64,000 nucleotides of DNA from Actinoplanes sandaracinus. Its GTDB lineage: Bacteria > Actinomycetota > Actinomycetes > Mycobacteriales > Micromonosporaceae. Made by a program: the position numbers and the translations under genes. Below the pieces are notes generated by a model. The model did not search any database, was not told where the DNA came from, and worked only from the letters and a program-made list of their open reading frames with translations. The stretch is from contig NZ_JASCTH010000012.1 of NCBI RefSeq assembly GCF_030009775.1, positions 62,001 through 126,000 on the forward strand. The letters are read 5' to 3'. This document shows positions 59,695 through 64,000 of this stretch, in pieces. How positions within the stretch are numbered: position 1 is the stretch's first letter; each line of letters opens with the position of its first letter.

Positions 59695-60468
59695 TTACAC
59701 CCGGGTGCCGACGGCGGTGTGCATCGGGTAGGTGTAGCCGCTGACCTCGGGGTTCTCCATGCCGGACCGCAGCACCTCCAGCTGGGTGCGGGTCATGCCA
59801 CCGGCGAGCAGGCCCTGTTCGAGCTGGCGGCTGTTGCAGGCGTGCAGTTGCATGCCGGGTTCGCCGCCGGTCCAGAAGCGGTTGTGGATGACGCCGTGCA
59901 CTCGCAGACCGGCCGCGCGCATGGCGGCCGGCAGCCGGCGTGCCCAGGCGACGTCCATGCCGCGGGCGGCGCCGGCCGCGATCATGGTGTTCTGGAATGC
60001 CAGGAACGCCTCGGCGACCTCGAAGGGGGCGGTGAGCAGCATGTCCGACGGGCGCGTGCAGTCCCAGTCGGAGATCACCAGGTGGCCGTCGGGTTTGAGG
60101 GCGGCGACCATGGTGGCCAGCAGTTCCTCCCGTTGCGGCAGGTGCATGAGGAGCAGCCGGGCGTGGATCAGGTCGTAGACGCCGGAGCCGAGTGAGGCGG
60201 TGGTGACGTCCTCCTGCCGTACGGTGATCAGCTCGTGTTCGTCGAGGTGGCGGGGGTCGGTGTCGAGGGCGTCGACCCGGCAGCCGGCCCCGGCGAGGAA
60301 CCGGGCCACGCTGCCGGCTCCGGTGCCCAGGTCGAGGCACCGCCAGCCGGGTTCCGGGCCGAGCGCGCGGAGCACGCCGAAGCTGTGTTCGTCGAGGATC
60401 GCCGCGAGCAGTTTGACCTGGCGGGCGGCCTCGGTGGTGGCGTTGTCGAACAGGTAGGTGCCGGCCAT
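59695..60468 (-). CDS. SAM-dependent methyltransferase
   Basis: 257 residues from MAGTYLFDNATTEAARQ. Motif I is CLDLGTGAGSVARFLA; RVDALDTDP and VYDLIHARLLLMHLPQREEL follow, as in class-I methyltransferases of the UbiE/Coq5-like group. It is inserted between livK and livH in a transporter operon, 17 bp after livK and 6 bp before livH. The substrate may be the imported compound or a related metabolite, which is inference. Confidence 0.9.
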   Translation of the reverse strand: MAGTYLFDNATTEAARQVKLLAAILDEHSFGVLRALGPEPGWRCLDLGTGAGSVARFLAGAGCRVDALDTDPRHLDEHELITVRQEDVTTASLGSGVYDLIHARLLLMHLPQREELLATMVAALKPDGHLVISDWDCTRPSDMLLTAPFEVAEAFLAFQNTMIAAGAARGMDVAWARRLPAAMRAAGLRVHGVIHNRFWTGGEPGMQLHACNSRQLEQGLLAGGMTRTQLEVLRSGMENPEVSGYTYPMHTAVGTRV

Positions 60469-60485
60469 CGCCGCGTACCGTCCTC

Positions 60486-61670
60486 TCAGTTGGTGAGGGT
60501 GGTCAGGGTCTGGGTGACGACGTTGGCCCGGGTGCGCCCGTCGTCGCGTACCTGCCGCAGGTAATAGGCCTGGTTGGGGGCGTGCTGGGTCCCGAACCGC
60601 CACTCTCCGCGCGGGCTGTCGACGGCGCCGAGCGCCGCGATGGCCTTGTTGACGGCCTCGCCGGTGAGGTCGTTTCCGGCGGCCGCGATCGCCTTGTCCA
60701 GCAGCAGGGCGGCGTCCCAGCCGGTGACGGCGTAGATGTTCGGCGCGGCCCCGAACTTGTCCTGGTAGGCGGGGGCGAACGCGCGGTTGGCCGGGTTGTC
60801 GAGGTTGGGGGCGTAGTTCATGACGGTGTAGACGCCGTCGGCGGCCGCCTGCTGGGCGCCGAGGACCGCGCCTTCGGTGAGGAAGCCCGCCCCGTACAGC
60901 GGGATCTTGAGGTCGGCCTGCTGGTACTGCTTGACGAAGTCGACGGCCGCGGTGCCGGCGTAGAACGTGTAGACGGCCTTGGCGCCGGATTCCTTGACCT
61001 GGTTCAGGAAGGGCAGGAAGTTGGTGGTGGCTGGCCACGGCGTCCAGGTGGTCTTGCCGTCGGGGTTGGCGAGCCGGCCGCCGGCCTTGGTGAAGGCGTC
61101 GGTGAAGCCGCCGAGCTGGTCGTACCCGCCCTGGTAGTCGGGGCCGATGACGTAGACCGGGCCGTCGACGGCGGTCTTCATGTAACCGGCGACGGCTTCG
61201 CCCATCTCGCGGGACAGCCACGACGTGTGCCAGGTGTAGCTGACGTCGGTGAGGGTGGACGGGCGGCCGCCGGTGCCGATGAACGGCACCTTCTTCGCGG
61301 TGGCGGGGGCGGCCACGGCGGAGGCCGCGTCGGCGTTGGCGGTGCCGACAAGCACCGCGGCGCGGTCGCTGTCGAGGAGTTTCTTCGCCGCGGTGAGGGC
61401 GGAGGCCTGATTGGTGCCCTCGTCGGCGGTGACGGTCTTGATCGTCCGGCCTCCGAGTTTGCCGCCGTGCGTGTCCAGGTAGAGCTGCCAGCCGGCGGCC
61501 TGGTCCTTGCCGAGCGCCGCGTACGGGCCGGAGGCGGGCCAGATCAGCCCCACGGTGAGGGTGCCGTCGCCGGCGGCCGGGCGGCCGGTGTCGAGGCTGG
61601 ACCCGGAGCAGCCGGTGGCGGCGAGCAGCACGGCGGCCGCCGCCGCGAGCAGGCTCTGTGGGTGTCTCAC
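60486..61670 (-). CDS. livK: LivK-type substrate-binding lipoprotein
   Basis: 394 residues from a GTG, with AGGAGA 4 bp upstream overlapping the end of the GTPase gene. Lipobox AATGC (C21) is present. The type-I binding fold shows LTVGLIWPASGPYAALGKDQ, VLVGTANADAASAVAAPATA, VIGPDYQGGYDQLGGF and GWDAALLLDKAIAAAG. It belongs to the amino-acid/amide-binding group; the true ligand is not known. It links the signalling genes upstream to the transporter genes downstream. Confidence 0.92.
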   Translation of the reverse strand: MRHPQSLLAAAAAVLLAATGCSGSSLDTGRPAAGDGTLTVGLIWPASGPYAALGKDQAAGWQLYLDTHGGKLGGRTIKTVTADEGTNQASALTAAKKLLDSDRAAVLVGTANADAASAVAAPATAKKVPFIGTGGRPSTLTDVSYTWHTSWLSREMGEAVAGYMKTAVDGPVYVIGPDYQGGYDQLGGFTDAFTKAGGRLANPDGKTTWTPWPATTNFLPFLNQVKESGAKAVYTFYAGTAAVDFVKQYQQADLKIPLYGAGFLTEGAVLGAQQAAADGVYTVMNYAPNLDNPANRAFAPAYQDKFGAAPNIYAVTGWDAALLLDKAIAAAGNDLTGEAVNKAIAALGAVDSPRGEWRFGTQHAPNQAYYLRQVRDDGRTRANVVTQTLTTLTN

Positions 61671-61677
61671 GGTTCTC

Positions 61678-62256
61678 CTAAATGTGGTGGACGGCGCGGT
61701 AGCAGGCGGCCACGTGCTGGACGAGCCGGATCAGGGTGTCGCGGACCTGGTGCCGGTCACGGGCGTCGCAGGTGAGGACGGGAACGGCCGGGGCGACGCC
61801 GAGCGCCTCGCGCAGTTCGGCGTCCGCGATGCGGGCGGCGCCGGGGAAGGCGTTGACGGCGACGACGTACGGGATCGAGCGGGCGTCGAAGTAGTCGACG
61901 GCCGGGAACGCGTCGGCGAGGCGGCGCACGTCGGCGAGGACTACCGCGCCGATGCCGCCGCTGGTGACCTCGTCCCACATGAACCAGTACCGCCGCTGCC
62001 CGGGTGTGCCGAACAGGTAGAGCACCAGCAGGTCGTCGATGGTGATGCGGCCGAAGTCCATGGCGACCGTGGTGGTCTCCTTGCCGCGGGTGAGGCTGAG
62101 GTCGTCGGCGTCCGCGGCCGCTTCGGTCGACAGGGCTTCGGAGCGCAGCGGCACCACGTCGGAGACCGACCCGATGAAGGTGGTCTTGCCGGCCCCGAAA
62201 CCGCCCGCGACAACGATCTTGGCAGCCCGGATGCTGTCGGCTCGGGTGCTGGTCAT
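61678..62256 (-). CDS. cvnD: CvnD-like small GTPase
   Basis: 192 residues; ATG overlaps the roadblock stop (ATGA). P-loop GGFGAGKTTF (18-27) and the G3-like LFGTPGQRRYWFMWDE are intact. The G4 position reads VNAF, as is usual in conservon GTPases in place of NKxD. These proteins associate with the inner membrane alongside a histidine-kinase-like protein and a roadblock protein. It is followed 7 bp later by livK, an unusual companion. Confidence 0.93.
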   Translation of the reverse strand: MTSTRADSIRAAKIVVAGGFGAGKTTFIGSVSDVVPLRSEALSTEAAADADDLSLTRGKETTTVAMDFGRITIDDLLVLYLFGTPGQRRYWFMWDEVTSGGIGAVVLADVRRLADAFPAVDYFDARSIPYVVAVNAFPGAARIADAELREALGVAPAVPVLTCDARDRHQVRDTLIRLVQHVAACYRAVHHI

Positions 62257-62669
62257 GCGGTCACGCGGGGGCCGGGTTCGAGCACACGGCCGGCGGCCTC
62301 GCCGAGCCGGACCAGTTCGTGGTGCACCCGGCCCATCTCGGCGTCGAACCCGGCGAGGGCGGTCAGCACCAGCCGCCGGGACGGCCGCTGCACGATCACC
62401 CAGCCGGAGTCGAAGTTGACGACGATGTCGTGCACCTCGCCGGCCCGCATGAACGAGGCCATGCCGACGGCCAGGCCGATCAGGCCGGAGGTGCTGGCGC
62501 CGAGCTGGTCGCGGATGGCCGGGTCGACGCCACCGCTCGCGGCCAGGGGGATGCCGTCGCCGGAGACCGCGAGGGCGTGACTGACGTCGGGGTTCTCCGA
62601 GCAGAAGCGGTCGAGCAGGAAACCGAGGGCTCGGCTGACCCCGGGGGCCGGGGTGTCGGGGAAGGTCAT
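62253..62669 (-). CDS. cvnB: Roadblock/LC7-domain protein (CvnB-like)
   Basis: 138 residues, one roadblock domain (about 12-110) with FCSENPDVSHALAVSGDGIP, LGASTSGLIGLAVGMASFM and GWVIVQRPSRRLVLTALAG. Such domains regulate small GTPases such as the one encoded next. Both ends overlap neighbours by ATGA. In typical conservons a DUF742 gene (cvnC) follows; here the GTPase follows directly. Confidence 0.92.
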   Translation of the reverse strand: MTFPDTPAPGVSRALGFLLDRFCSENPDVSHALAVSGDGIPLAASGGVDPAIRDQLGASTSGLIGLAVGMASFMRAGEVHDIVVNFDSGWVIVQRPSRRLVLTALAGFDAEMGRVHHELVRLGEAAGRVLEPGPRVTA

Positions 62670-64000
62670 CGGGGGCCAATCTGTGTGGGGGTGCTGCGGG
62701 AGAGCCGGGCGCTGGCGGCGAAGGCGGCCATTCCCCGGGCTGCGGCCGAACGGTCGCGGGGCGGGGCCGCGGACGCCGGCGCGGGTGGTTCGACAGCCGG
62801 CAGGGCGTATTCGCCGGGGACGCGGACCGGCAGGCCGTGTGCGGTGCGCCGCCGTGGTGGCGGGGCGTCGGCCAGGGTCGACGCGGCGGCCGACGCGCTC
62901 GCCCACGCCGCGGGGAGCGCGGGCCGGGCGGCATCGTGGTGGAAGTACGGGTGTGCGACCTCCTCGAAGATCCTGAGCGGGGTGCCGGGCGCCGGCGGCG
63001 GCCAGGGCGGCGGCGCCGCGGGGGCATGGGCCGGGCCGACGGTGAACAGGACGCCGGGAACGATCACGTCGGCGCGGGTGCCGGCGCCGGCCGAGCGCAG
63101 CGCCACGTCGAGACCGAGACGTGCCGCGATGCGGCCCACCACCGGCAGTCCCATGTGCCGGGCGGTCTCGGCGTCCAGGCGGAAGGTGGCCAGGCGATCC
63201 ATGAGGTACGGCAACCGGCTCTCCGGGATCCCCATCCCGTCGTCGCTGACCTGGATGTGGACCCGGTCCCCCACGTGGTGGGCCTCGACGCGCACCGGGC
63301 TGCCCGGGGCGGAGAACCGGACCGCGTTGTCGACGAGTTCGGTGAGCACGTGCACGATCTCCTCGGCGTGCTCGGGCACGATCAGCACCGACGTCTCCAC
63401 GCGGGCGTCGTCGACCTGGTCGTACGCGTTGTGCACCCGGCTGATCGCCGCTTTGACCACGTCGGCGAGCGGGATGGGCCGCCGGGCCGGCTGTCCCGCC
63501 CGGCCGCCGGCGAAGACGAACAGGTTCGCGATGAGCCGCTGGATGCCGGTGGCCCGCTGGTCGAGTTCGAACAGCCGCCGGAGCCGGTCCGGGTCCTCCT
63601 CGTCCTGTTCGAGGGCGTCGATGGCGGCCATCACCCGCTGGCCCTGGCGTTGCAGCTGCCGGGCGATGGCTTCCATGACCGTGGCGATGACGGCCTGGAG
63701 TTGCGCCTGGTCGGCGGCGAGGCTCACGGCCGTACGAGAGACGTGGTTGAAGGCCCGGGCGACCTCGCCGATCTCGTCCCGGCCGGTGACGGCGATCGCC
63801 TGCCCCGCCTGTTCGACGAGTTCGGCCGCGGCGGCCGGGTCGGGCCGGCCGGCGGTGAGCCGGGCGACCACCGTGGGCAGTGTGGTGGCGGTGGCGGCCG
63901 CGCCGTGGGTGAGCGCCCGCAGTGACCGGGTCATCGACCGGGTGATCCACCACCCGGCCGCCATCGGCACCACGAGGCAGAACAGGACCGCGGCGGCGAG
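62666..64000 (-). CDS. cvnA: Conservon sensor histidine kinase-like protein (3' part)
   Basis: The frame is open to the window edge, so the 5' part (sensor region) is missing; about 444 residues are visible. Order: a membrane helix (LFCLVVPMAAGWWI), a HAMP-like linker, VTGRDEIGEVARAFNHVSRT, a helical dimerisation part, and an HATPase with N-box LVDNAVRFSAPG and SDDGMGIPESRLPYL, ending in a Pro/Ala-rich tail. This is the nitrate/nitrite-sensor-like class found at the head of conservons. No standard phosphoacceptor H-box is visible. The stop overlaps the cvnB start. Confidence 0.9.
   Translation of the reverse strand, partial: LAAAVLFCLVVPMAAGWWITRSMTRSLRALTHGAAATATTLPTVVARLTAGRPDPAAAAELVEQAGQAIAVTGRDEIGEVARAFNHVSRTAVSLAADQAQLQAVIATVMEAIARQLQRQGQRVMAAIDALEQDEEDPDRLRRLFELDQRATGIQRLIANLFVFAGGRAGQPARRPIPLADVVKAAISRVHNAYDQVDDARVETSVLIVPEHAEEIVHVLTELVDNAVRFSAPGSPVRVEAHHVGDRVHIQVSDDGMGIPESRLPYLMDRLATFRLDAETARHMGLPVVGRIAARLGLDVALRSAGAGTRADVIVPGVLFTVGPAHAPAAPPPWPPPAPGTPLRIFEEVAHPYFHHDAARPALPAAWASASAAASTLADAPPPRRRTAHGLPVRVPGEYALPAVEPPAPASAAPPRDRSAAARGMAAFAASARLSRSTPTQIGPR

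Noticed and set aside
1..64000. tRNA, rRNA, riboswitch and replication-origin signals
   Set aside because: None could be recognised by reading; a covariance-model search would be needed to exclude small RNAs.

Overview
The window is about 72-75% GC by eye, with GTG starts, ATGA/TGATG overlaps and long GC hairpin terminators. It looks like the chromosome of a filamentous actinobacterium, most likely Micromonosporaceae (Actinoplanes-like). The genus is my inference; no rRNA or tRNA gene was recognised to anchor it. No CRISPR array, complete IS or prophage was seen. LAYOUT, 1-17 kb: the end of a MalFG-type sugar ABC transporter (1-1331); a secreted metzincin-like protease (1389-3296); a two-gene ABC exporter (3367-6017); an amidohydrolase remnant; a small secreted Gly/Tyr-rich protein; then, all on the minus strand, an assimilatory nitrate/nitrite module: nasA-nirB-nirD-narK (13290 to 7063), a sirohydrochlorin chelatase-like gene, and an NnaR-type HemD/winged-helix regulator (14920-16023). 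Gene fragments follow at 16.4-17.1 kb. 17-31 kb: a large secreted GH59-like glycosidase with lectin, FN3, Big2 and two chitin-binding-like modules. Divergent from it is a sugar operon: rhamnulokinase-type kinase, DeoR regulator, a galactofuranose-type (YtfQRT-YjfF) transporter and a Gfo/Idh/MocA dehydrogenase. A GAF protein follows. 31-37 kb: an AurF-like diiron oxygenase divergent from a TetR-DUF4873-Baeyer-Villiger monooxygenase-SDR-hydrolase operon, with a perfect 15-bp palindrome between them. 37-43.9 kb: a divergent pair of paralogous secreted Cys-rich proteins sharing a GCAAGAACTTGC element, a repeat-rich membrane protein, and a divergent pair of citrate synthase homologues, one with an N-terminal DNA-binding domain. 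44-55 kb: a deletion scar joining livK to livM, a 3-hydroxybutyrate dehydrogenase operon, a STAS-HATPase protein, and two efflux systems each divergent from a MarR regulator. 55-64 kb, minus strand: a conservon-like signalling set (histidine kinase, roadblock, GTPase) without the usual DUF742 gene. It is translationally coupled to a branched-chain-amino-acid-type transporter (livK, methyltransferase, livH, livM, fused livG-livF). THEMES: (1) nitrogen assimilation with siroheme supply and a dedicated regulator; (2) extracellular glycan breakdown linked to sugar import; (3) small repeats (minisatellites) that recur between genes and inside coding sequence, including the LivM N-terminus, the LivGF linker, the chelatase and the membrane protein at 39-41 kb; (4) several decayed genes. 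The least conventional features are the conservon-transporter operon with its repeat-extended LivM, and the divergent secreted Cys-rich pair.
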